A stretch of DNA of 64,000 nt, taken from Mercenaria mercenaria. Lineage: Eukaryota; Mollusca; Bivalvia; Venerida; Veneridae. This document shows positions 12,301 through 24,100 of this stretch, piece by piece (within the stretch, counting starts at the first letter, position 1; each line of letters starts with the position of its first letter). The DNA lies in the NCBI RefSeq assembly GCF_021730395.1, contig NC_069365.1:23906001-23970000 (forward strand). Direction: 5' to 3'. Both the position numbers and the translations under genes were made by a program. The notes below the pieces were generated by a model. That model ran no database searches. It saw nothing but the letters and a program-made list of their open reading frames with translations, and was not told where the DNA came from.

Positions 12301-15300
12301 AAACGCAAGAAAGAGATATGAACAGTTAATGAAAACAAACGAACACAAAGACTGGTATCTCTTTGAAAGGTTCAAAATGAAACTGTTTGTAAAAGACACT
12401 GTAAGTATCGTTGCACACATTTTCCTTAATAGCGTCATATCATAGTCTACTAATATTTTAATTGAAAAAGGAAGTTAAGATGCAAATGATTAGAATCAAC
12501 TGATGTGTTCAAAGTATCCACTGAATACGATTGCTCAAATAAAGCTTTTTCCTGCATATATATCGTACAGTTTTCTAATTAGATTAAGAAATAATCGTTC
12601 TTATGTTCTTTAAGGTGATACAATTACATTATACTGTACCATACTTAGGCTATACAGTGATCTTTTCATCATTTTTACATCGAGTTCAAAATTTGTTCTC
12701 TGCATCACTGAGAAATGACTTTCTAGCCAAAGGTGTAGTATCAGGAACATTTCTTAGTTACCTTTCCTAAACCATTCGAAAGAGAATCAAAATGCTCCGC
12801 AATAATATTATATATAATGCTTTTACTCAAGTCATTGTTGTTAATTTACAGCCTCTACAAAAAGATATGGAAATTGATGATATACTTGGTAAACCAATTA
12901 AAGCAATTGATGTCTTCTCCGCAGCAATCAGGTATATCAAGGAGCATTTACTCGGCGTTCTAAATGATCCCGACAGGGATGAACAGCTGAAAATCAAACC
13001 AGATACTGACATCCGCTGGGTTCTTACCGTGCCGGCTATTTGGAATGATTTGTCGAAAACATTCATGAGGCAGGCAGCATATAACGTAAGCCTGCACTTA
13101 GCTTATACATCTCATATCAAGATAGTATGATTTTGGTTTCTTTCATCATAATTTGTAAATGATACATGTTTTCTTTCCAAATGTAATTAGAAATACATAC
13201 TTGCATTAGTGATGCATCGGGCGTACTAGAATAATGAGTGTTGTAAAACAGATGAGTACAGCTGACAGACAGGTGATTTGTAAAGTAGATCTGATATGGT
13301 TTAAAGTAAACGCTTAATATTTTTCATTGTATTCACTTACACATCTATTCTTTCAGGCCGGTATTCCTGATCATATGTTATTACTGGCGTTAGAGCCCGA
13401 GGCTGCTTCTCTGTTCTGTAAGAAGGAATTAGGAGTTGACAAAGTTCCGATTGGCTGTAGATACTTGGTCCTAGACCTTGGAGGTAATTACATTCTATGA
13501 AATCAGAAAAAAGTAGGGCAAAAAAATTTCTTAGCCATTTTATTTAAACTAAGCCATCTTTTCAAACTCTAACATGTGAAACAAAGCGTACAGTTCAGTT
13601 AAAAACGTGATAATGACATATTATTATTATTATTATTATTATACCACATTTATATAGCACTCTTTTCATGCACTTGTACACGTTCAAAAGTGCTTTACGG
13701 AATAAATTGCAAAAATACAAACAAATACGTATACAAAGATAATGCATTCCACATTAACAAAAATTATGAATGAAAACAAGTAATTTAAAAACAAGATAAA
13801 AAAAATAAATGTATCGGTCAGTTAACAAAATATTGTACAAAGAAGTGGGTTTTAAGCAGGCTTTTTGAAAGCAGCTAGCGTGTAAGCTTCCCTGATCTTG
13901 ACAGGAAGGGAGTTCCAAAGCTTGGAGCAGTGCAACGAAAAGCTACGATTGCCATACATCATGGTTTTAGAATTTGGCATAACCAGTGACAGCGTGTCTT
14001 GTGATCTTAGGGTCCTGACCGGTTTATACATTTCTAGCATATCCCTAGTATAAGCAGGGGACTGATTGTGTAAAGCCTTAAAGGTGTGGGTCAGAACCTG
14101 TACTGCACCTGTATTTCACTGGCAACCAGTGAAGCTCCTTCAAGAACCGGTGTTATATGATTGCGACGGGGCGCCCTTAGTGATTACGCGAGCTGCAGTG
14201 TTCTGGACATGTTGCAACTTGTTAAGTGTTGCTGTTTGGTATACCACTTAACAAGGCATTACAGTAGCCCTAACCGTGAAGTAACCAGGCTGTTTATAAG
14301 GGTTTTTGTGGCATCACTGGTAAGATACCGTCTGATGTGACCTATTCTGCGAATTTGTGCATATCCAGCCCGGCACACCGACTTGACTTGTTGTTCCATA
14401 TTCATACCGCTGTCAAATACTGCTCCAAGATTCCTAACAGATTTCGTGGATTTTATCACAGAATCACCGACCTTCACAGAAACGTCATCAATGTACTTGG
14501 AGTTACGCTTTATGTCAATAGCATTACCTCAGTTTTATCAGCATTGAGCTTCAGCATGTTGGAATTCATCCACGAGACAATTTCAGCCAGACAGCTCTCA
14601 ATGCGGCGCAAAGCTTCACTTCTGGCCACAGCCTCTATCGGCTTAAAAGATAGGTATAATTGAGAGTCATCAGCGTAGAAATGATGAAGAAGTCCATGAC
14701 GTCTGCATATGGCACCCACGGGTTTAGTGTACATGATATAGTTCTTTGGACCAAGTACTGATCCCTGGGGCACACTGTATTTCATCAACGTAGGCGTCGA
14801 CAACTCACCATCAACGCAAACAGTTTGAAAGCGGTCACTAAGATATGATGACATCCATGCAAGTGCTTTGTCTGTGACTCCAAAATGATGTTCGAGCCGG
14901 TGTAACAGTGTTTGGTGATCAATCGTGTCGAAAGCCGCAGAAAGATCGAGTAGCACGAGGACTGTTACAGAATTTTGATCGAGAGATGTGAGGATGTCAT
15001 TCTGTACCTTTATCAAAGGCCGACTCAGTTGAATGAAACTTTCTGTAAGCAGACTGCAGTCCCTCATGTAGCTCATTTTTCACTCAAGTGCCGCTAAAGG
15101 GACGCGCATCTACTACCTTTTCTAAGATTTTTGAAATGAAAGGGAGGTTTAGATACAGGCCTGTAGTTTTTGAGAATGTTTGGTTCAAGACCTGGTTTCT
15201 TAAGCAGGGGTCCTATCCTAGCACTTTTAAACTCTTTTGGTACATAACCTAATTCCATTGATGTATTTATGATGTTTGTTATCAGCGGCAAGAGCTCTCG

Positions 15301-18300
15301 AGACATTTTTCAGAAGCCATGTTGGTAAAGGGCAAGTTCGCAGGATTTGTTTGGAGATTTTTGTATAATTTGTTCTACCTCTTCTATCGTTGTAGGAGCC
15401 AAATCAAGAAGACAGTTTGCTACTTCTTGGTGTCCTGGACAATGCAAGTCTACTGAATCACGATCAGTTTGGCTATGCGAAATAATATCATTCCTAATGT
15501 TCTCAATTTTCTCGATGAAAAAGTCACTAAACTTCTGCGCAAGTTCCTTTGATGATGTGTTAGAGGGACGGGAAGCATCTTGGCTGTCTCCTAGTAGATT
15601 TTTGGTTATCTTGGCCAAACTTTTGTGGTCAGTGCCACACGACTTCACCTTATCAGAGAAGTAGTCGGTTCGGGCCTGAATTAGGAGTTTATTCATGGTA
15701 GCACATTGGTCCCTATAAAGTTGATGGTCGATTGTTTTTTTGGATTAACGCCACTTCCGCTCAAGCTTGCGTTTTAAGTGTTTAGCCTCATGAAGTTCGT
15801 CTGTAAACCACGGACAGCTAGGTCGAAGAACGATAGTTTTTGTGCGTAAAGGAGCGTGTTTATCTATCAGTAAGGATAATCCTTTTGAATATGCATTTAC
15901 TAGCTGATCCACGTCTGCGCCTTCTGGAAACGTATTTAGTGCAAGGACGCTGAGATGTCTTGTTTGAAAGAACTTACGTCAATAGAGCGTAATTTCCGAA
16001 AAGAAACTTGCTTCCGTATCGGAGCTGGTTTTTCGCACAGGCGTTGAAGTGAATTGCATGGTGATCCTGTGACATATTACCAGTATTGTCACAAAGACCT
16101 GGATCGATGACCTCGACACATGATATTATTTTGCTGTCGTTCCTGATTATTACAACATCTAATGTATGACCGCGGGCATGGGTTGGTCCGTTCACATGTT
16201 GATGCATACCACATGACTGAAGTACTTTTAAATCTGACAGCATCTCGGTCTGATGGAATATCAAGATGGAAATTCATGTCTCCCACAATGATGATGTCTT
16301 TATCAACTGTAGCATACCTGCCTAGGAAAGTAGGCCATTCTTCCTCTAGAAACACACTAGTCTTTAAACCGTTTTGTTTTGTTGGTGGTGGCCTATATAT
16401 CACTGCCACTCGTGCAGAAAATCCATTGATGCTAAATTACAATCCATGTATTCAAATTGTTTAAAATCTTTGTCACGACTAGATGCAACAACACGAAGAG
16501 TAAATGCAGACTTATGTATGAGAGCCACAGCCCCTCCACGGCTGCCGCTGCACCGTGCCACACTTTTAATTGAATGCCCATTCGGTACAAGTTCGCCAAT
16601 ACACGTTTTATCCATGGTAGTTCCGAGCCAAGTCTCAGTGAGTGCTACCAAATCAAAATCATTTGAAACTATGTGATCACACAGGGAAACTGTCTTATTT
16701 TTGACAGATCTTGGGTTGAAACTGCATACACCAATTTTCTTCTCACTTCTTCCTGTTGTAATGGATTCACATCTAATTTTGGTAACATAGTTGGTATTTT
16801 GCTGCTGAGGTTTTGACTGTTTATACAGATTTCATTTCGTGGTCGAACTATAATTGTGATTTCTTCAGGCAGTACTTGTAAATTATACAAATGGACCCCT
16901 TTATTAACATCCCATATTGATTTAACTTTATGTTTACCTCCTCTTGAACCTCTGTATTTTAAAATACCTAACTGTTTTATTGTTATTAAAAGAGGAATAT
17001 CTGGCCGAAATTTCCCTCGGGCATACTTTCCATTATCAAGTAGTTCACGTCTATTGTATTGGTGTTTGACATGAAAAGCTACAAGTGATAATTGGTCAAT
17101 CATTGTGTGTGAAGAGAAATCAGTTGAAAATTTCAACGTTATTCTGAAAAAAAAATGCACAAATAAATTGAAAAAACACCAACAAAATGCAAGAATTTCA
17201 CAATATTTCACAAAACTGTTTACATCAATCTTCCAACAATCAACCAATACAAACTCAAGACAACTTCCACATATATATGTGTAGTAATTCTCGAGAAATA
17301 ATCAAATAAATGTCAGCGAAATGAAATGCAGCCTACACTTGGCGCAATATATAACGGTTGCATATTACATTTGTTTGTACTTCAGTGTAACAATCTTATA
17401 AAACTGAAATATCAGCTACTATAAATATGTTCTTGTCCTCTGCAAATATAACTACAAATACAATTAAAATATAAAAAAAGTTATGTTTTTCCCCGAATTC
17501 GTTATAAAATTCCAGACGCTGTAATATTTTGTTTACATATTACTGTATTAGCAAGAGGTACTTTATGAAAGGAAGACATAAATTGTTATATTTTAATTTG
17601 TGTTGGATATTTAGGCGGTACAGCAGATATAACATGCCATGAGGTCAATACAGACGGTACATTAAAGGAACTCCATCCACCGACAGGGGGAGATTTTGGT
17701 GGCACTACCATAGACAACGCGTTCGTTGACGTTTTAATTCGGGTATTTGGCGCTGATGTCATTACTAAATTTAAAAGGAAATTCATGAATGACTACTGGG
17801 AGCTGATGAGTGCTTTTGAACTTAAGAAGCGAATATTTGACGGCACAGGAAGAGTTGTCTTGAAATTTCCAGTCCAAATTTTAGAACTGTACAAAGAAAA
17901 CGTCGGAGAGGCCGTAGAAGAAAGTCTGTTGAATTCAAACTTGGCAAAAAGCATAGAATTTAAACACGGTAAAGTGTTTATTACGGAAACATTAATGAAA
18001 GAGCTTTTCAATTCAGCTCTGACAAAAATAACTAATAAGACGCTCGAACTTCTCACAGTTGTGTCAAATATCAACTGCATTATGTTAGTTGGTGGTTTCT
18101 CCGAGTCTCTTTATTTGCAAAATGTGATGAAAGAAACCTTTGACAATCTTATCATTCCAAACGAACCAGTTGCAGCCGTTCTAAAAGGAGCAGTTATCTA
18201 CGGCCACGAAACCAAAGCAATATCCTCCCGGAAGTGTAGGTACACTTACGGTATAGCGCGAATGATGAAGTTCGATCCAGAAAAACACACTGGGAGAAAG

Positions 18301-18660
18301 GAAGTAAGAATGGGCGGTTTCGTATACTGTGATGACTCTTTTAGCAAACATATAGAGATGGGAACTGAAGTAAGCGTACATACACCCGAAAGAGCTAGAG
18401 AACGCGAGTACTTTCCCGCAATTGCTGAGCAAAAACAAGCGGTATTAGAGGTATACAAGTCGAAAAGAAGAGATCCTAAGTTTATTGATGAAGACGACTG
18501 TGAGTTTGTTGGTTTGATAAAAGTAGACATTGATCCGAAAGGTAACATTTGGTCAAAACTGAAGGTCAGAATGATTTTTGGAGGAACAGAATTATTTATT
18601 GAAGTTACCGATGTGAAAAATGGTACGATAACAAAAGGATCAGTAGACTTCATAGGTTGA
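9385..18660 (+). CDS. HSPA12-like Hsp70-family ATPase, copy A (8 exons, about 626 aa)
   Basis: Predicted exons are 9385-9478, 9652-9683, 11076-11132, 11721-11858, 12248-12400, 12852-13085, 13357-13483 and 17615-18660. All introns are GT-AG and the frame stays open to TGA. Visible nucleotide-binding motifs are phosphate-1 IDFGTTYSG (residues 76-84), phosphate-2 LVLDLGGGTADIT (273-285) and adenosine motif LVGGFSES (436-443). The segments TPTVVLMNP and HKDWYLFERFKMKL also match the HSPA12 branch. Length is close to vertebrate HSPA12A/B (about 675 aa), and no canonical Hsp70 substrate-binding domain is seen, as usual for the family. These are ATP-binding chaperone relatives; the client is unknown. 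The start is uncertain. Copy C starts in a separate upstream exon that copy A seems to have lost, so I chose the in-frame ATG at 9385, behind a possible acceptor ending at 9370. That gives the N-terminus MASKIDFLQLLYVLISC. The last intron holds an antisense LINE. Confidence 0.85.
10361..10634 (-). repeat. tRNA-headed SINE in intron 2 of HSPA12-A
   Basis: On the minus strand it begins AGCCCGCCCGCTTATCTCAG with an A box (TCTCAGTAGGAAGAGCG) and a weak B box (GAGTTCGGTAC). It ends with a CGGCGTTAAACCC tail, a 3' tail style also seen in the plus-strand SINE at 30825-31095. It resembles the head of a familiar bivalve SINE. It is inserted opposite to the gene. Confidence 0.65.
11950..12165 (+). repeat. 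Degraded SINE in intron 4 of HSPA12-A
   Basis: Pieces match the SINE at 45001-45276 in order: ATCACTTGCCCCTCA, then CATGTGAGAAAGCCAT, then GCTGCCATATGGACCTA, ending AACGTTAAATCCAACAGAAA. Its tRNA head is mostly gone. It lies in the same orientation as the gene. Confidence 0.5.
13621..17250 (-). mobile_element. CR1/L2-like non-LTR retrotransposon (LINE), decayed, antisense in intron 7
   Basis: On the minus strand the parts run in order. An N-terminal segment (about 17247-16690) leads into the endonuclease (16680-16090: LVALTETWL, RGGAVALIHK, VIYRPP, IIIVGDMNFH). A linker follows (15696-15310), then reverse transcriptase (15306-14510: LDLSAAFDTIDH, VPQGSVLGP and the catalytic YADD) and the C-terminal region (14477-13852: GNRSFSLHCSKLWNSLP). 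The 3' end is an ATT/AAT microsatellite at about 13621-13643, after CTATATAAATGTGGTATAAT, as in L2/CR1-type elements. The coding region is spread over several frames with about six or more breaks, so it is not autonomous. The 5' boundary is approximate and no clear target duplication was seen. Confidence 0.85.
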
Positions 18661-18682
18661 AACGTCAAGTTTTGCTTGATAT

Positions 18683-18688
18683 AATAAA
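18683..18688 (+). other. Candidate polyadenylation signal of HSPA12-A
   Basis: AATAAA lies 23 bases after the TGA of the last exon; another AATAAA is found near 18870. Either could serve the transcript. Confidence 0.5.
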
Positions 18689-18699
18689 AATGCAGTGAA

Positions 18700-19762
18700 T
18701 TGTGTTTTTGATATAAGTCTTTTACAAATACTTCAAGATTAAAAAAAAACATTTTCACAGGATGGACGAACAAACAAACCATATTGACAGATCAGAGCAA
18801 TATCAAACAACTCTTTATAATATTTCCAATTTATTTACAAATGATAAACATAAAATGAAAATTTATATTGAATAAAAGATCAAAAATAAGTACACTATAA
18901 ATTACTCGAACTACTCGACAAATCACTAACTATAGTGACGTAAACACAAGTAACACTATGGCAAGACTTTCAAAGAACAAATGGTTCTTGGAAGTCAAAT
19001 CCGACAGCCATGCTTCCATTTTGGCTCCTGTTAGTGTCGACCGGTCTCCTCAAACTGTTTCGAAGCTCCCGAAACAGATCTCTGCGGATAAGCCACGCTT
19101 AGTTGAAGGATCGCTTGGGGAATAGCAGGATTTTGTAGATCCAGATGTTCCCCTAGGTTTAAGGTCTTCTGGGGGTAAAGTCAGTTGCTCCCGATGTCTA
19201 GGGTCTTCTAGAGATAAAAGTAACTGCTCCAGAAATAGGTCGTCAGAGTTCAAAGATATATTCCCCAAGGTATAAACGTCTGTGGTAAAAAGCTTGCAAG
19301 CTTGTAAATATCCTTCTAAATATCAATGTATGTCAATATATGTCTGTTCTTACGCGCGCAAATCTTTGTCCGAAAAAGTACACAATATAGAAGCTTGTTT
19401 ATGCGAGTAAAATTAAATAAGCAGAAAAAAACAAACACTTTCTATGGGCAACTGCATTAAATTGGGTAATCATTTGTTATAATCCCGTGGTGGCGGTCGG
19501 CGTCCAGAGGCATGTCCGCTCTCTAAGTCGAACAGTTTTCATCCGATCTTCACCACATTTACTGACAATGTTTGTTGGCATAATATCTCGGCCAAGTTCG
19601 ATAAACAGCTAAATCGCCCCAGACACTCATTTATTATGGCCCTTGAATTAATCGAAAACTGCCCATTCAAACAGTTTTGATCCAGTTGTCTATTTCATCC
19701 CACATGGAACCTCTCAAATACCTTGAATCCTTCTTACGTTTTTTTCTTTCTCTTTTTTTGTT
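18700..19762. other. Intergenic DNA without a recognised gene
   Basis: No gene is recognised. A more GC-rich patch at 19030-19275 is open on the minus strand for about 72 codons without an ATG. It contains a short internal repetition: LEDPRHREQLTLPPEDLKPR, with two similar nucleotide blocks near 19165 and 19205. It could be a fragment of an unknown exon or repeat. I do not call it a gene. Confidence 0.4.
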
Positions 19763-19822
19763 GGGTGGGGGAGGGGGGTGGATGTGTGTGTGTGGGTTGG
19801 GGGAGGGGGGGGGGGTGAAGGG
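19763..19822 (+). repeat. G-rich tract with a TG run (possible G-quadruplex)
   Basis: Seven or more runs of three or more G, including a run of about twelve, surround a short TG repeat at 19782-19795. On sequence alone it meets the usual pattern for G-quadruplex formation. It lies about 1.1 kb past the end of HSPA12-A. Confidence 0.7.
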
Positions 19823-20066
19823 AGTAACAAGGCATACAATATCAACATTATTACCTTTATGATACGTAACTGAATATTTAGACGGGCGTATGTTGTGACA
19901 GTCTAGCACTCTTGTTCGTAGATAAATTTGCATCAAAATGGAAGCATTTAAATATGGAACACAACACGTTTGTTCTCAATAGCGAACGCTGTCACATTTC
20001 TCAGTTGTTACGGTCGTTTACGCATAGCCTACACGTTTAAAGTTAGTTAATTTATAATAATTGGGT

Positions 20067-20155
20067 CAGGGAGTCGACTCTTTGGCTCAGTGGTTAGAAC
20101 ATTGGACTAGCAACCGAGCGACCATTGTTCGAATCCGGCCACAGGCATTTGGGAA
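20067..20155 (+). repeat. tRNA-like SINE head
   Basis: It has an A-box-like TGGCTCAGTGGTTAGAAC and a B box GTTCGAATCC at normal tRNA spacing (about 35 bases). The rest does not fold into a standard tRNA by eye, so I treat it as a SINE fragment. Confidence 0.5.
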
Positions 20156-20394
20156 CTTTCGTCATAAAATGCTACAACTTGTATGTTATTTTATTTGTTA
20201 TGCTTAAAGTTGAAAGACAATGATAAAAAATGCAAAAAAGGATGATGCGATAAGTTGTTGAAGAAACAGATGTGAGAAATAACAAGTCATGCAATACAAA
20301 GTCCCCTACTGGAAGGCACCTAATTTTCTCTACTGCAGTATAACATAATGAACTGATATCTGTAAATGATGTATAAGTCCACAAGAAACTTTTT

Positions 20395-21835
20395 ACCAGG
20401 TAGAGATAAAGTCATTCTTGAATTTGACCTTTAACCTCTAAGTATGACCTAGGGACCTGTTCTGGCGCGCGACAATTCGTCTCATGGTGGTGAACATTTG
20501 TGCCAAGTTACATTAAAATCCCTCCATGCATAAAGAAGAAATGTTCCAGACAAAGTCATTCTTGAATTTGACCTTTGACCTCTAAGTATGACCTTGACCT
20601 TAGACCTAGAGCCGGGGCTTTGCGCACGTGTTGTCTCATCCAGGGAAATGTTTGTGCCAACTGATATTTAAATCCTGTTTTGCATGACAAAGTTATAGAC
20701 CGGACAGGAAAAAAATCTTATTGACCTTTGATCTCAAAGTGTGACCTTGACCTTTATGCTAGGGTTCTGGGTGTTGCGCATGACACGTCGTCTCATCATG
20801 GGGAACACTTATGCCAAGTAATACTGTAATCCCTTGATGGATGACAAAGTTCTTGACCGGACAGGAAAAAAAACCCTATTGACCTTTGGCCTCCAATTGT
20901 GACCTTGACCTTTGAGCTAGGGGTCCGGGTTTTGCGCATGAAATGTTGCCTTATCATGGGGAACATTTGTGCCAAGTAATATCAAAATCTCTTCATGGAT
21001 TGCAGAGTTATGGACCGGACAGGAAAAAAGCCCTATTGTGCTAAGTTATATTGAAATCCCTTAATGAATGACAGAGTTATGGACCGGACAGGAAAGAGAC
21101 CCTGTTCATGCCATGTTAACATTTGACTGCTAAGTGTGACCTTGACCTTTGAGCTAGGGGTCTGAAAGTTGTGCAAGACACATCGTCTTATTATGAGTAA
21201 CAATTATGCCAATTGATATTAAAATCCCTTCATAGATGGGAGAGTTATGGACCGGACAAGAAAAAAGCCCTGTTGACCTTTGACCTAAATTGTGACCTTG
21301 ACCTTTGAGCTAGGGGTGCGGGTTTTACACATGACATGTCGTCTCATCATGGGAAACATTTGTGTCAAGTAATATTAAAATCCCTTCATGGATGAAAGAA
21401 TTATGGACCGGACACGAAACAGACCCTGTTCATGCCATGTTAACATTTGACTTCTAAGTGTGACCTTGACCTTTGAGCTAGGGGTCTCAAAAATGTGCTT
21501 GACACATAATCTTATTATGAGGTACAATTGTGCCAAGTGATATTTAAATCCCTTCATGGATGGGAGAGTTATGGACCGGACAGGAAAAAAGCCATGTTGG
21601 CCTTTGACCTCCAATTGTGACCTTGACCTTTAAGCTAGGGGTCCGGGCTTTGCGCATGACACGTCGTCTCATCATGGGAAACATTTGTGCCAAGTAATAT
21701 TAAAATCGCTTCATGGATAAAAGAGTTATGGACCGGACACGAAATTGGGACGGACGGAATGACGGAATGACGGAAAAGCGCATTCCTATAGTCCCTCCGA
21801 AACTGGTTTTCAACCAGTAGGGGACTAATAACCTG
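20395..21835. repeat. Tandem array, about 155-165 bp unit, about 9 units
   Basis: Each unit holds TGACCTTTGACCT-type text, GTGACCTTGACCTTTGAGCT, a CATGACACGTCGTCTCATCATG segment and GAGTTATGGACCGGACAGG. Starts of successive units are spaced about 140-165 bp, and some units are partly deleted. The array ends with GGACGGACGGAATGACGG and CAGTAGGGGACTAAT. A diverged single unit sits at 35886-36160. Repeats of this kind are common in bivalve genomes. Confidence 0.85.
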
Positions 21836-23055
21836 AGGATCCGTTGACTTTTAAAGACGAATAATGCCAAGGACTGTTCGTAATATAATTTAAACAATTG
21901 TAGTGGACAAATACTAGTTATGGCTTCTTATGGCTTCAATCTTAATCCTACAAATTCAATGGGAAAAGGCTGCGAATTTCTTCCAAGTCAACTGGTATTG
22001 TTGTAGCCACAAAACATATTTATGATGAATATGAAATGGCACCAACGAACAACATACACCGTGATTTGAACATTTTGAGGTAATGTTGATATTTTACAAG
22101 ATGGCAGATAATTATTTTTGAAGTGGTTTGTGCTTTTTATTTCTAATTCTTTCAGGAACCCCATACTTATTTTATAGACCATTGTCCCTTTTTGAAAAGC
22201 GATTACCTCAAAATGTACAGATCACGTGGGTTGCAACAGAGAATACGTATTATCAAGAAAATATTTGTGTTTGGTCAAATAGTCAAAATAACATATACAC
22301 ACTGTTTTGGAATAATCATTAAATCTTTTGCTATATACGTTGTTTCAATATCAGTATATCAATCACTACTGATGGAGAAATCAACGATTCTGTTTTGTGA
22401 AAAGAATCCTTTAAATATTGGTTTACATGTATCATACAACAGGCATTTGCGAACATGAAGTATATATTTTGTGTCAATAAAACACAAATCATTTTGTACT
22501 ATAATTAAGGGACTTTAACATGGGCTAGATTTTTATTTTAAGTAATCATTATCATCAGCATATCTTACCAAATCAGAGAGCAACATAATTGAGTCATCTG
22601 GATTAAATTAAATCAATATTTCCATTGGGAACAAAGTTCAACAAACGTGTGAGCTATTTACTACCGGAATGCGGAAAGATATTTAGACTACTGTAGACAA
22701 AACATTTTTCTCTGAGAAAAACAAACAACATTTTTTTAATATCTCTCACAATGGACAATACAATACAATATCTCCTGTGAGAAAGTTGTTTTACCTTCAG
22801 TACCATGTATCCATTTGCTGATATCACATGGCAAGTCCTAAATTCATCTCTTAGTATTATGTTCATTTTTAAAGCTTTGCACACCAATATTGAGAATCAT
22901 TTCTCATTGAAGGTCTAATTCAGGAGCTTCATGTCCACTAACTTTCTAGAAAGAGTTTGTTTAATCATTTAAGCCAATCAAAATTCTGCCGAAAATGACA
23001 GCAGTCTTGTATCAAATTTTGGATTTCTCCATGTGGTATAAATATTTATCATAAA
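21836..23055. other. Intergenic DNA, nothing recognised
   Basis: AT-rich sequence with only short random open frames. I see no gene, tRNA-like box or clear repeat pair in it. Confidence 0.5.
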
Positions 23056-23204
23056 CTTTGATAATGTGGCAGTTGACCTCAATACAATCGGCACTGTTTA
23101 TTCTTCAATTCAGGTAAATCCAATATTTGCTTTACAATGGATCTATGACGGATTATCTTCGAACACCCCTGAACTTACTGGACTCAACTGCCACATTATC
23201 AAAG
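23056..23204. mobile_element. 149-bp MITE
   Basis: The ends are inverted repeats of 20 bases (CTTTGATAATGTGGCAGTTG at the left, CAACTGCCACATTATCAAAG at the right). The interior is AT-rich and non-coding. No convincing target duplication was identified. Confidence 0.75.
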
Positions 23205-23694
23205 CTTATTAGTATCTGTACAGGGCATCTATCGGTATACATCAAAGAAAATATATAGAAATATGGCATACAAAGAAGTAAAGTCGAATAAGGGGGCACA
23301 GAGTAGACTTATAGTTGTTTGCGTAATGTTGGGTGATGAAATATTTGTTGTTACGTGCTCACGAAAGAAGTAATAGGTACGAATATTGTATACGAAGAAG
23401 AACGTACGCATATTTGACAGAATGCGTACACACGAATAAGCTACCAAATGGGCAATTAATACTTATGAATCTAATTTGTGTGCACGTAATAATAAATACG
23501 TGTGCGCACAATAATACAAAAACATCAATCTCCCCTATGCGCCACCGTGTATTAATGGATCAGGATAATTTTATTCTAACGGTACTTGGTAAAATCCAAA
23601 AACAGGTAAAGCAGGTATATTATCCGATAAGTGGTGTTATTTTGTATATTGTAGTATTCTTATCTTTAAATACAATGCGTTATTCAATAACAAG

Positions 23695-23765
23695 CTTGTA
23701 GTCTAGTGGATAGTATGTCAGACCTCTATTCTTTTAAAGTTTATATGGTGCAGGTTCGAGCCCTT
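23695..23765 (+). repeat. tRNA-like sequence
   Basis: A-box-like GTAGTCTAGTGGATAGTATG is followed about 40 bases later by GGTTCGAGCCC. The acceptor-stem ends do not pair convincingly, so a tRNA-derived repeat is more likely than a working tRNA. Confidence 0.4.
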
Positions 23766-24027
23766 CCTTTTTAAAATTCTATTTCTGCAGGTCCTTTTTA
23801 TATCGTCTTTTGTATTTTTTTCATTTATTCCTTTTTAATTTCCTTGCAAGAGTTTTTGTATTCAAGTTGCAATGTTAATAGATACAACATCTATTCTATT
23901 ATGAGATCCTCTGAAAAATGTCAATAAATTTTCTGTAAAAGTGCACGATAAAATCATGATACAAACAGTTTTACCCGTATCCCTTAGCCAGGTAAAAACA
24001 TACTGGAAAATAAAAAAGTAATTCCTC

Positions 24028-24092
24028 CTGTATTTGAACCAGCTTATAAATCATACGTGTTAACCACTAGACCACGCCGCTACTCACATCGG
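24028..24092 (-). repeat. tRNA-like sequence, minus strand
   Basis: On the minus strand GTGGTCTAGTGGTTAACACG (A-box-like) is followed by GCTGGTTCAAATAC (B-box-like). It abuts the left end of the 24101-26938 element. Probably a SINE head. Confidence 0.4.
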
Positions 24093-24100
24093 TCTTGCAA

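Noticed and set aside
14066-16676. Plus-strand open frames within the LINE
   Set aside because: They are opposite to the endonuclease and reverse-transcriptase reading and show no family features.
19667-19936. Minus-strand open frame rich in Pro and His
   Set aside because: It is the translation of the G-rich/TG tract and has no independent support.
20395-21835. The regularly spaced array considered as CRISPR-like
   Set aside because: Units are about 160 bp and diverged along their whole length, with no repeat-spacer pattern, in a eukaryotic context.
23695-24092. Possible functional tRNA genes (several A/B-box pairs in the window)
   Set aside because: Acceptor stems do not pair by eye, the anticodon arms are irregular, and related copies recur as interspersed repeats. 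SINE heads are the simpler explanation.
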